This document shows positions 1 through 6,446 of a stretch of DNA of 11,622 nucleotides, in pieces; the stretch's first letter is position 1, and every line of letters starts with the position of its first letter. The DNA comes from Tardiphaga sp. (lineage in GTDB: Bacteria > Pseudomonadota > Alphaproteobacteria > Rhizobiales > Xanthobacteraceae): positions 1-11,622 of the forward strand of contig JAQGJF010000205.1 of assembly GCA_028290765.1 (NCBI GenBank), read 5' to 3'. The notes beneath the pieces are model-generated. The model was not told where the DNA came from. It did not search any database and saw only the letters and a program-made list of their open reading frames with translations. Made by a program: the position numbers and the translations under genes.

Positions 1-4
1 CATC

Positions 5-955
5 ATGGCGCTGAAAGGTATCGATGCCGTCGTGTTCGGCGTCGCCGACATGGCTGAAGCCGGACGTTTTCTCGACGACTGGGGCGTCACCCAGGTCTCG
101 GCCGCGCCGGACAAACTGGTCTATCGCACCCGTGACGGTGCCGAAGTGATTGTGCGGCCCAAGGACGCCGCCGACCTGCCGCCCGCGATCGAGCCCGGCA
201 ATACCGTGCGCGAAGTGATCTGGGGCGCCGCCAGCGAGGCGGAGCTGGAAAAGACACTGACGACGCTGCGCGCCGTCGATAATTTTCGCAATGGCGCCGA
301 CGGGGTGCCGCGGGTCACCGACCCGAACGGCCTGAGCCTGGCATTTCGCGTCAGCCAGCGCACGCCGATCACGGTGCAGCCGACCCAGCCGAACGCGCCG
401 GGCTCGCACGGCCGCGTCAACCAGCGTTCGCCGATCCACACCCAGGCCAAGCCGATCAACATCGGCCACGTGGTGCTGTTCGCCGCCGACTTTGCCGCCA
501 TGCGTGCGTTCTACACCGAGAAACTCGGTTTCATCATCAGCGACGAATATCCCAACCATGGCGTGTTCACGCGCTGCCAGCAGGTCGGCGATCATCATAA
601 TCTGTTCATGCTAAACCGGCCGGGCAAAGCCGGTGTCAACCACGTCGCGTTCACGGTCACCGACATTCATGAAGTGATCGGCGGTGGTATCGCCATGAGC
701 AAGAAGGGCTGGAAGACCGAGATCGGTCCCGGTCGGCATCCGATCTCGTCGGCCTATTTCTGGTATTTCGAAAATCCGCTGGCCGCGCCGCTCGAATATT
801 ATGCCGACGAGGATTACTGCACCGAGGAGTGGAAGCCCTCGACTTTCGAGCGCAAGCCGGAACTGTTCGCCGAGTGGGCGATCGCCGGCGGTATCGACGG
901 CAACACACGGCGGCAGGCCGCGGGTCTGGACAAGAGCGGGCGCGGCCATGCGTGA
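5..955 (+). CDS. Type I extradiol ring-cleavage dioxygenase (VOC superfamily)
   Basis: A 316-residue two-module vicinal-oxygen-chelate protein, close in length to the BphC/catechol 2,3-dioxygenase family. The N-terminal module (about 1-118) keeps the fold pattern but no metal ligands, as is usual. A Pro/Gln/Arg-rich linker (118-150) follows. The C-terminal module carries the Fe(II) triad H155 (GHVVL), H213 (NHVAF) and E264 (LEYY), plus second-sphere H198 (DHHNL), H245 (GRHP) and Y254. Their spacing nearly matches that of BphC. It should therefore open a catechol-like ring next to the two hydroxyls, in the cytoplasm; the substrate cannot be read from sequence. It is first in a tight plus-strand group with an SDR and a flavin hydroxylase. 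The ATG at 5 is the first in frame, but the codon before it is open, so the true start could lie outside the window. Confidence 0.85.
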   Translation: MALKGIDAVVFGVADMAEAGRFLDDWGVTQVSAAPDKLVYRTRDGAEVIVRPKDAADLPPAIEPGNTVREVIWGAASEAELEKTLTTLRAVDNFRNGADGVPRVTDPNGLSLAFRVSQRTPITVQPTQPNAPGSHGRVNQRSPIHTQAKPINIGHVVLFAADFAAMRAFYTEKLGFIISDEYPNHGVFTRCQQVGDHHNLFMLNRPGKAGVNHVAFTVTDIHEVIGGGIAMSKKGWKTEIGPGRHPISSAYFWYFENPLAAPLEYYADEDYCTEEWKPSTFERKPELFAEWAIAGGIDGNTRRQAAGLDKSGRGHA

Positions 956-975
956 CGTCTGGCTCGGGTCGGTCC

Positions 976-1341
976 ATGCAATCTGATGTCAGGCGCATTG
1001 TCGCGGTGGAAGCGCATCGGCGGCGCTCCGGGCGCTGCCCCATTCGGGTGCATTCGCTCGGCACCGGCGAGAGTTTCGAGATCAAGCCGGTCGCCAACGG
1101 CTTCCTCGACCTGGCCACCGGCATCATGGTGGTGAGCGAGGGCACGCAGATCAAGCTGCCCGGCGGGCAAGGCCCGATCGAGCTGAGGCTGACCGGCGAT
1201 GTCGGCTTTGACGGCTATGACCATGGCTCGCATGAGCCGTTTTCCGGGCGTGCCGGCGGCGGCGCCTCGGTGACGCTCTATGATCGTGATCGCAAGGACT
1301 ATTTTCAATATGCCGTCGCCGCCGAAGGCGACGCGGTCTGA
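976..1341 (+). CDS. Small uncharacterised protein in aromatic-catabolism-like cluster
   Basis: A 121-residue protein I do not recognise. It has no signal peptide or membrane span. After a basic N-terminus (about 7-20, many Arg and His) it reads as alternating beta-strands and turns, with a Gly-rich stretch (GRAGGG) near residue 90 and the ending YFQYAVAAEG. It could be a small beta-barrel or accessory subunit, but no catalytic motif is evident. It starts 20 bp after the dioxygenase stop and ends 11 bp before the SDR start, so it is almost certainly co-transcribed with both. The ATG at 976 is chosen. A GTG at 952 that overlaps the dioxygenase TGA would add eight residues and give translational coupling. 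Neither start has a good Shine-Dalgarno sequence. Confidence 0.65.
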   Translation: MQSDVRRIVAVEAHRRRSGRCPIRVHSLGTGESFEIKPVANGFLDLATGIMVVSEGTQIKLPGGQGPIELRLTGDVGFDGYDHGSHEPFSGRAGGGASVTLYDRDRKDYFQYAVAAEGDAV

Positions 1342-1352
1342 GGGCTGACAGG

Positions 1353-2102
1353 ATGCAGCGATTTGCGGGCAAGCGCATTGTGGTGACCGGATCCGGCCGC
1401 GGGCTCGGCTTTGCTTTTGTCGAACGGCTCGGACGCGAGGGCGCCAGCGTCATCATCGCCGAAATCGATTCCGCGCTCGGCGCGGAGGCCGAACGCAAGC
1501 TGCAGGCGGCCGGGATCGATGCGCGATTCGTCCAGACCGACATTTCGTCGGAACCTTCGGTCGCGGCGATGGCCGAGGAAGCCGCCAAGGGATGCGACGG
1601 CATCCACGGCGTCGTGGCCAATGCCGGCTGGGCCAACAATGTCGGCGGCAAGACTTATGACGAGATCACGCTCGAGGCCTGGGATCGCATGATGGCCATC
1701 AACGTGCGCGGCACCTGGCTGACCGTGCGCGCGCTCGGGCCGAAGCTGCGCAACGGCGGCGCCATCGTCACGGTGTCGTCGGATTCGATCTATTGGGGCG
1801 CGCCGCGGCTGTTGCATTACGTCACCAGCAAGGCGGCCATCGTGGGGATGACGCGTTCGCTGGCGCGCGAACTCGGTGACCGCATGATCCGGGTGAACTG
1901 CCTGCTGCCGGGATTGACCATGGGGGAGGCCACCAAGGACATCCCGCAGACACGCTGGAACGACTATGCTGAACGCGCGATCCTGAAGCGGATCCAGCAG
2001 CCGGACGATCTCGACGGCGTCGTGGCTTTCCTGTTGTCTGACGACGCGAAATTCATCACCGGCCAGACCCTGGCGGTCGACGGCGGGTTCTCGCTGCACT
2101 GA
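1353..2102 (+). CDS. SDR-family NAD(P)-dependent oxidoreductase
   Basis: A 249-residue classical short-chain dehydrogenase/reductase of full family length. Visible motifs in order are the cofactor loop TGSGRGLG (12-19), an acidic residue at the end of the second strand (E37 or D39, favouring NAD over NADP), NAG (90-92), N117, S142/S143, Y156 and K160 (the YxxxK catalytic pair), and the C-terminal GQTLAVDGG (237-245) typical of the FabG-like branch. It catalyses alcohol/ketone or dihydrodiol/catechol type hydride transfer in the cytosol. Between an extradiol dioxygenase and an aromatic hydroxylase, a role as dihydrodiol or hydroxy-intermediate dehydrogenase is reasonable but inferred. The start ATG lies 11 bp after the preceding stop, with only a weak AGG-like ribosome-binding site. 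Confidence 0.88.
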   Translation: MQRFAGKRIVVTGSGRGLGFAFVERLGREGASVIIAEIDSALGAEAERKLQAAGIDARFVQTDISSEPSVAAMAEEAAKGCDGIHGVVANAGWANNVGGKTYDEITLEAWDRMMAINVRGTWLTVRALGPKLRNGGAIVTVSSDSIYWGAPRLLHYVTSKAAIVGMTRSLARELGDRMIRVNCLLPGLTMGEATKDIPQTRWNDYAERAILKRIQQPDDLDGVVAFLLSDDAKFITGQTLAVDGGFSLH

Positions 2103-2128
2103 GACACGATCCGGCGTCGCGTTCATTT

Positions 2129-2133
2129 GAGGG
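2129..2133 (+). promoter_or_regulatory. Shine-Dalgarno sequence setting the monooxygenase start
   Basis: GAGGG lies 8 nt before the ATG at 2142 and only 2 nt before the in-frame ATG at 2136. It therefore favours 2142 over 2136 and over the TTG at 2127. Confidence 0.55.
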
Positions 2134-2141
2134 TCATGGCC

Positions 2142-3269
2142 ATGGCGGGATTGACGATCGGGATCAACGGCGGCGGCGTGGGAGGCCTGGCGGCCGCGAT
2201 CGCGCTGCGGCAGGCGGGTCACCACGTGGTGGTGTTCGAACAGGCCGCGTCGTTCAAGCGGATCGGTGCCGACATCAATCTCACGCCGAACGCCGTTCGC
2301 GCTCTTGACAGCCTGGGCGTGGTGCCGTCGCTGCAGGCAACGGCCGCGCGTCCGTCCTATCGCATCAGCCGGACCTGGGATACCGGCGCGGAGACGTCGC
2401 GCATCGAAATGGCCGACGCCGCGCTGAGCAAGTACGGCGCGCTGCAGCTGACGATCCATCGCGCCGATCTGTTGAACGCCCTGTTTGCGCAACTGCCGGC
2501 CGAGATCGTCAGGCTCGGGCATCGCATCACGGCGATTGAAAATGCCGACGATCGCGCCACCGTTGGGTTTTCCGACGGGACCAGCCAGACGGTGGACCTT
2601 GTGATCGGCGCCGACGGCATCCATTCACCGACCCGCACGGCGCTGTTCGGCCCGGAGCATCCGCAGTTCACCGGCCTGGTGAGCTACCGCAGCGTCGTCG
2701 ACAGCAGCCGGCTGTCGATTCCGAACATGGATGCCTTCACTAAATGGTGGGGGCCGACGCCGGATTATCAGATCGTCACGTTTCCGCTCAATCTGGGCCG
2801 CGAGACCTTCGTGTTTGCCACCACCCCGCAGACCGACTGGCCGCACGAATCCTGGACCATGCCGGGAGATCCGTCGGACTTGCGCGCGGCGTATTTGGCG
2901 TTTCATCCGGAAGCGCGCGCCCTGCTGGACGCCTGCATCGAGGTGACGAAGTCGGCCCTCTATGTGCGCGATCCGCTGCCGCAATGGTCGGTGCGGCGCG
3001 CGACTTTGCTGGGCGACGCCTGCCACCCGATGACGCCGTTCATGGCGCAAGGCGCCGCGATGGCCATCGAGGACGCAGTCGTTCTCGGTCGTGCCTTGCA
3101 AGGGACGGATGCCGGTAACCTCGGCGCCGCGCTGCACCGCTACGAGACCGCGCGGAAGGAGCGGACGGCAAAGGTTCAGATCGGATCGCGCGGCAATGAA
3201 TGGCTGAAGGAAGGCGGCAACGCCGACTGGGTCTACAGCTATGACGCCTGTTCGGTGCCGCTGAACTAG
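2142..3269 (+). CDS. FAD-dependent aromatic monooxygenase (NicC/salicylate hydroxylase-like)
   Basis: A 375-residue group A flavoprotein monooxygenase, which hydroxylates an activated aromatic ring using NAD(P)H and O2. Visible features are the dinucleotide-binding GGGVGG (10-15) with E33 closing the second strand, the DG motif GADGIHSPTR (156-165), and the second FAD motif GDACHP (291-296) followed by MAQGAAMAIEDA. The whole C-terminal part, including NEWL and ADWVYSYD near the end, resembles 6-hydroxynicotinate 3-monooxygenase (NicC) from memory. However, the NicC stretch with its active-site His reads GADINLTPN here, with Asn at 46. The substrate may therefore differ. It starts 39 bp after the SDR and is the last gene of the group. 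The product would plausibly be a dihydroxylated ring that the dioxygenase could open. Confidence 0.85.
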   Translation: MAGLTIGINGGGVGGLAAAIALRQAGHHVVVFEQAASFKRIGADINLTPNAVRALDSLGVVPSLQATAARPSYRISRTWDTGAETSRIEMADAALSKYGALQLTIHRADLLNALFAQLPAEIVRLGHRITAIENADDRATVGFSDGTSQTVDLVIGADGIHSPTRTALFGPEHPQFTGLVSYRSVVDSSRLSIPNMDAFTKWWGPTPDYQIVTFPLNLGRETFVFATTPQTDWPHESWTMPGDPSDLRAAYLAFHPEARALLDACIEVTKSALYVRDPLPQWSVRRATLLGDACHPMTPFMAQGAAMAIEDAVVLGRALQGTDAGNLGAALHRYETARKERTAKVQIGSRGNEWLKEGGNADWVYSYDACSVPLN

Positions 3270-3394
3270 GGGCTGCGGCGGAAACACAAGTGCTGCCAGG
3301 CCGTTGGTCGGCGTGCGCTTTCGCGCGGCACCGAACCGAATTGCAGCATCCGCCGTATCTGTTGAACGAGCCCGGAAACCGGTAAACCTCCGCC

Positions 3395-4546
3395 ATGACC
3401 ACCAGCGGCAGCGACACCTTCTACGGCACCATTCCGGTGTTTCGCGGCTTCGGCCGCCTGATGGACCCGGCGCTGTATTCGCCGTTGCCGGACGACTGGA
3501 GCATCGGCATCGCCGATGTCGTGGAGTCCACCAAGGCGATCGCCGATCGGCGTTACAAGGCGGTCAACATGGCCGGCGCCTCGGTGATCGCGGCGATCAC
3601 CAATGCGCTGGAGGGGCGGGAATTCCCGTTCGTGTTCGGCGGCGATGGCGCCAGTTTTGCGGTGGCGCCGCAGGATCTCGCGGCGGCCCGTGATGCGCTC
3701 GCCGCCACCGCGATCTGGGTGCAGGAGAGCCTCAATCTGGTGCTGCGGGTCGCATTGGTGCCGGTCGCAAGCGTGCGGGCGCAAGGTGTGGACGTCCGGG
3801 TGGCACGGTTTGCGCCGTCGCCGAACCTGTCCTATGCGATGTTCTCCGGCGGCGGCCTCGGCTGGGCCGAAGTCGCGATGAAGCGCGGCGAGTTCGCGGT
3901 GCTTCCGGCACCTCCCGGCACCCAGCCGGATCTTTCCGGGCTGTCCTGCCGCTTCGAGGAAATCCCCTCGGTGCGCGGCCTCATCCTCTCGGTGCTGGTC
4001 GTGCCGGTCGCGGGTGCCGAGCCCGGTGCCTTTCGCCAACTGATCGAAGACGTCATCGCGCTGGTCGAGAAAAGCCCGCAATCGGCGCGGCCGGTGCCGC
4101 CGGGCGGCCCGGAGCTCAGTTGGCCGCCCAAGGGGCTCGATTTCGAGGCGCGCGCGGCGCAGGGCGGGCCGCTGCTGATGCGCCGCGTGTCAGTGCTCGG
4201 CCGAACGCTGTTCGTCTATCTGATCATGCGGTTCGGCATCAGCGTCGGCGGCTTCGTGCCGCAAACCTATGTGCGGCAGGTGGTGGAAAACTCGGATTTC
4301 CGCAAATACGACGACGGCTTGCGCATGATCCTCGATTGCACACCCGAGCTCGAGAACGCGATCGAGCAGCGCCTCAAACTGGCGGCATCAGACGGAATTA
4401 TCCGCTACGGGCTGCACCGACAGGACGCCGCCATGATGACCTGCTTCACGCCCTCGGCGCTGCGCAGCGATCACGTCCATTTCATCGACGGTGCCCGCGG
4501 CGGCTATGCCTCGGCGGCGACGGCGCTGAAGGCGTCGGCGGCGTGA
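3395..4546 (+). CDS. DUF3095 family protein (cyclase-like fold suspected)
   Basis: A 383-residue soluble protein matching DUF3095, a bacterial family of unknown function, at full length. Near the N-terminus, IGIADVVESTKAI (37-49) followed by FGGDGASFAV (81-90) reproduces the spacing and flavour of class III nucleotide cyclases, where an Asp after the first strand and the Asp of GDG bind metal. This suggests a cyclase-like fold, possibly degenerate; activity is not shown. The C-terminal half (about 245-383) is conserved-looking, with a region ending HFIDGARGGYASAATALKA. It lies 125 bp after the monooxygenase, so it probably has its own promoter; I could not place one. The ATG at 3395 has no clear ribosome-binding site. 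Its last ~105 bp recur about 746 bp downstream. Confidence 0.82.
   Translation: MTTSGSDTFYGTIPVFRGFGRLMDPALYSPLPDDWSIGIADVVESTKAIADRRYKAVNMAGASVIAAITNALEGREFPFVFGGDGASFAVAPQDLAAARDALAATAIWVQESLNLVLRVALVPVASVRAQGVDVRVARFAPSPNLSYAMFSGGGLGWAEVAMKRGEFAVLPAPPGTQPDLSGLSCRFEEIPSVRGLILSVLVVPVAGAEPGAFRQLIEDVIALVEKSPQSARPVPPGGPELSWPPKGLDFEARAAQGGPLLMRRVSVLGRTLFVYLIMRFGISVGGFVPQTYVRQVVENSDFRKYDDGLRMILDCTPELENAIEQRLKLAASDGIIRYGLHRQDAAMMTCFTPSALRSDHVHFIDGARGGYASAATALKASAA
4442..4534 (+). repeat. Direct repeat copy A: 3' end of the DUF3095 gene
   Basis: These 93 bp align without gaps to 5188-5280, with 84 of 93 positions identical by my count. The nine differences are five synonymous and four amino-acid-changing when both copies are read in the DUF3095 frame. 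After this block the two coding tails differ (SAA-stop here, LKL-stop in copy B), yet the stop codons fall at the same relative position. Confidence 0.85.
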
Positions 4547-5185
4547 AGAGCGGCGTGAAGAGGAGTACTTGACCGCAGGTTCTATTCTGAAAAGCTCACG
4601 GTGATTTTGTCGACAGTCGGCTTCATCGCGCGGAGGCCCGGGCCGCTGGATAACAAGGTTTGGTCTCGACCAAGCTTGTCGTCCATTGGGCCAGTGGCCG
4701 TATTGCGGATATTGACCGAGACACCGAGGTGACAGCCGCCGGGCAACGGCTTCGCGAGCTGGCCGCCCAGCCAATCAATGATTGCGCCACCCTGATCGCC
4801 TTCGAAGTGATTGATTATAAAGGGTCCTTTATTCAGGCGCTCGACTTCGACAAGCGGTGTCCCGATCGCAATTCCTGCGATCTTCCAGGAAGATCCTTCA
4901 ATGGACACACTGGAGAGGCCTCGCTGTCTTTTCTGGTCTTGCCATCCCATAACGAGCCGACGTTTGGGGTCATCGGGAAACAGGACCGTCATTTCAGCGT
5001 CGAATCTCCCAATATCTTCAGTCTGGTCCGCACCGAACGTTTTTACGATCTCTGCATGACTTGCATCGCGGCCGAAGAGTCCTTCGCACCTATATGAGGC
5101 GGCTGGTTCTCCATTGAGACTCTGTCCGACGACAGCGGCGCATACGAGGATTATGTGAAGTGCTCGAACGCGCATGTTGATATCG
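4547..5185. other. Lower-GC segment lying between two DUF3095 gene tails
   Basis: About 640 bp separate the DUF3095 stop from the second copy of its tail. GC content drops clearly; 4801-4860 has 27 G/C in 60, against roughly two thirds nearby. The segment holds one minus-strand gene whose start lies only about 11 bp from the right junction. A 12-bp tandem repeat, GGCGTGAAGAGC at 4540-4551 and its near copy at 4552-4563, marks the left junction. No transposase, terminal inverted repeats or integrase site is seen. Insertion or allelic recombination is inferred. Confidence 0.55.
4582..5175 (-). CDS. Putative secreted protein of unknown function
   Basis: A 197-residue protein. An N-terminal signal peptide is likely: MRVR, then a hydrophobic stretch (5-19), with possible cleavage near AAS-Y (25-28). 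Two cysteines (C30, C148) could form a disulfide in the periplasm. The stretch from about 100 to 150 (GIAIGTPLVEVERLNKGPF, then GGAIIDWLGGQL) resembles a pattern I recall from secreted hypothetical proteins, in which a G(x)-L-x-E-x-x-x-L-N-x-x-PF unit precedes an Asp/Gly-rich turn and a WxGG motif; the function is unknown. The ATG at 5175 is chosen because the upstream in-frame extension is Arg-rich and read from the DUF3095 repeat. Codon use and GC are unlike the neighbours, suggesting transfer. It has no same-strand partner close enough to be a clear operon. Confidence 0.6.
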   Translation of the reverse strand: MRVRALHIILVCAAVVGQSLNGEPAASYRCEGLFGRDASHAEIVKTFGADQTEDIGRFDAEMTVLFPDDPKRRLVMGWQDQKRQRGLSSVSIEGSSWKIAGIAIGTPLVEVERLNKGPFIINHFEGDQGGAIIDWLGGQLAKPLPGGCHLGVSVNIRNTATGPMDDKLGRDQTLLSSGPGLRAMKPTVDKITVSFSE

Positions 5186-5292
5186 CCTGCTTCACGCCGT
5201 CGGCGCCGCGCAGTTATCACGCCCATTTCATCGACGGCGCCCGCGGCGGCGATGCCTCGGCAGCGACGGCCCTGAAGGCGTTGAAGCTCTAG
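5186..5292 (+). pseudogene. Remnant 3' end of a second DUF3095 gene (direct repeat copy B)
   Basis: Read in frame to a TAG at 5290-5292, this stretch encodes a C-terminal tail nearly the same as that of the DUF3095 protein: CFTPSAPRSYHAHFIDGA, then GGDASAATALKALKL. Homology to the upstream gene stops abruptly at about 5186, so there is no start and no upstream body. Most of the differences preserve the protein, so this tail evolved as coding DNA before it was cut off. Its stop shares the CTAG tetranucleotide with the stop of the convergent DUF2147 gene. Confidence 0.75.
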
Positions 5293-5723
5293 CGCACCCG
5301 CGTCCAGTTTTCCCCGCCGCAGAACGAGCCCATGCAGCCTTCGACCTTCAAGCTGTCCGGTCCGGTCACCGCGACGTTGCTGGCATAGGTGCTGCCGTCA
5401 TCGGCGTTGTAGATCTTGCCGGACCACTTGCCGGGTCCCGTCGCCTGCATGCCGCTGAACAGCGGCAGCCCGATCATCGGGCGCTTCGCCAGCGCCGGAT
5501 TGGAATTCTTGTCGTCGACCTGCGGTTTTCCGTTGGCCGGATTGATCGGCTCCCTCAGCCACACCACGACGCCGCAAATTCCGCCGCCGCATCTGGAAAC
5601 ACGGACCCGCGCGTCGCCGGCCTGGGTCAGCCAGGTACCACTCGGATCGCCGCCGCTCTGCGCATGGGCCGTGGGCGCGAGCGCAAGCAACATTGCGATC
5701 GCAAAGACAAGTCGCGCGGTCAT
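5289..5723 (-). CDS. Secreted DUF2147 family protein
   Basis: A 144-residue protein with a signal peptide (hydrophobic core about 5-18, cleavage expected after AHA at 19-21), so it is probably periplasmic. The mature part follows the DUF2147 pattern: GTWLT near 29, a beta-strand then CGGGICGVVVWL (45-56), NPAL and the GLPLFSGM stretch, W100 with SGKIYNADDGSTYAS, and a terminal L-x-V-x-G-C-M-G...W-x-R. Four cysteines (45, 50, 130, 135) suggest two disulfides. Family function is unknown; several members sit in envelope or stress contexts. The start at 5723 is supported by GGGGAGA 5 nt upstream. It lies 67 bp downstream of the GNAT gene on the same strand, so the two may be co-transcribed. Its stop overlaps the DUF3095 remnant stop. 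Confidence 0.85.
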   Translation of the reverse strand: MTARLVFAIAMLLALAPTAHAQSGGDPSGTWLTQAGDARVRVSRCGGGICGVVVWLREPINPANGKPQVDDKNSNPALAKRPMIGLPLFSGMQATGPGKWSGKIYNADDGSTYASNVAVTGPDSLKVEGCMGSFCGGENWTRVR

Positions 5724-5728
5724 GGAAT

Positions 5729-5735
5729 TCTCCCC
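5729..5735 (-). promoter_or_regulatory. Strong Shine-Dalgarno sequence of the DUF2147 gene
   Basis: GGGGAGA on the minus strand lies 5 nt before the ATG at 5723. It fixes that start against an upstream in-frame ATG at 5774, which would bury the signal peptide. Confidence 0.6.
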
Positions 5736-5790
5736 AAAGTTGCGCCTGCATAGCAAAAAGCTGGATTTGCGCAATGGCGGATTGGACTTG

Positions 5791-6318
5791 TCACCATGGC
5801 AGCCCGCACAGATCGATCACGCCCTCGTGCGGCGCCCGCTTGAGGTAGAACACCATCGGCATCAACACGTCGAAGCGGATCCGCCCAGCCGGCTGTTCGG
5901 CAAAAACCTCGCCGGCAAAAGGCTTCCAGCCGCGGTTGCGGTAGAAGTCCGCATTGTGCGGTTCGCAGAACAACAGCGCAAAATCCGTGGCGCGCTCGTC
6001 CTTCAGGGTCTGGGTCGCGGCGTTAAGGGCCACGCTGGCGAGCCCGCGGCGGCGGAATCCTTCATGGGTCAGCACGCCGCCGATGCCGCCGATGCGGACC
6101 TTGCGGTCGTTCCAGGTCGCTTCCCGGCGGTACAGGCCGACATGGCAGACCAGCCCCTCCGTTTCGTCCTCCACCAGCACGCGCAGATCGGCGTGGGCGA
6201 AAACCAGCTTCGCCCAGGGCAGCGTCGCGACAACTTCCGGCGGCCACACCGCATTGTACAGCGGCGCGGCGGTCGGCCAGGAGGCGTCCCCGCTCAGAAT
6301 CTCGATTTCGATGCTCAT
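5791..6318 (-). CDS. GNAT family N-acetyltransferase
   Basis: A 175-residue acyl-CoA-dependent N-acyltransferase. Motif A is clear: the strand IGGIGGVLTH (77-86) leads into the pyrophosphate-binding loop FRRRGLASVAL (88-98). Motif B is also present, at ALLFCEP (114-120) and FYRNRGW (125-131). The end, GVIDLCGLPW (166-175), is a tail I associate with a subgroup that includes aminoglycoside 2'-acetyltransferase-like and NodA-like members. The acceptor substrate cannot be told. The start at 6318 is supported by AGGAG on the minus strand (6323-6327), 4 nt upstream; an upstream ATG at 6360 has no such support. It is divergent from the superoxide dismutase gene across a 128-bp spacer and probably leads a two-gene unit with the DUF2147 gene. 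Confidence 0.85.
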   Translation of the reverse strand: MSIEIEILSGDASWPTAAPLYNAVWPPEVVATLPWAKLVFAHADLRVLVEDETEGLVCHVGLYRREATWNDRKVRIGGIGGVLTHEGFRRRGLASVALNAATQTLKDERATDFALLFCEPHNADFYRNRGWKPFAGEVFAEQPAGRIRFDVLMPMVFYLKRAPHEGVIDLCGLPW

Positions 6319-6384
6319 TTCGCTCCTGTCCCCCGCGCCGGGCGCATCCCTCTTCGTCACGACATTGCTGTATGTACCGGAAAT

Positions 6385-6406
6385 GGAACCATCTATAAGA
6401 GGTTCC
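6385..6406. promoter_or_regulatory. Inverted repeat in the GNAT-sodB divergent spacer
   Basis: GGAACC (6385-6390) and GGTTCC (6401-6406) form perfect 6-bp arms around a 10-bp centre that contains TATAAG, a possible -10 for sodB. The layout suits a dimeric regulator covering a promoter. It matches no consensus I know, and no convincing -35 sits at the right distance. Confidence 0.3.
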
Positions 6407-6446
6407 GTTAAGACCCATCGTCTCCCACCATTGCGGACAGTGACCC

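Noticed and set aside
1305..2624. A 439-codon open frame on the minus strand across the SDR and monooxygenase genes
   Set aside because: It is antisense to two genes with complete family motifs. Its translation is rich in Arg, His, Asp and Gln with no motif, as expected from the opposite strand of GC-rich coding DNA.
4540..4563. 12-bp tandem repeat GGCGTGAAGAGC
   Set aside because: As an isolated element it is too short and too common in form to call functional; it is noted only as a marker of the junction.
4660..5097. A plus-strand frame of 145 codons in the low-GC segment
   Set aside because: The minus-strand gene has a signal peptide and a plausible secreted-protein pattern, while this frame has neither a start context nor motifs.
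5791..6318. GNAT protein as the nodulation acyltransferase NodA
   Set aside because: The similarity is limited to the general fold and the ending. The NodA-specific N-terminal region is absent and no other nod genes or nod box are present.
5416..6411. A 331-codon plus-strand frame over the DUF2147 and GNAT genes
   Set aside because: The minus strand there carries a signal peptide, family motifs and good ribosome-binding sites; the plus-strand product shows none of these.
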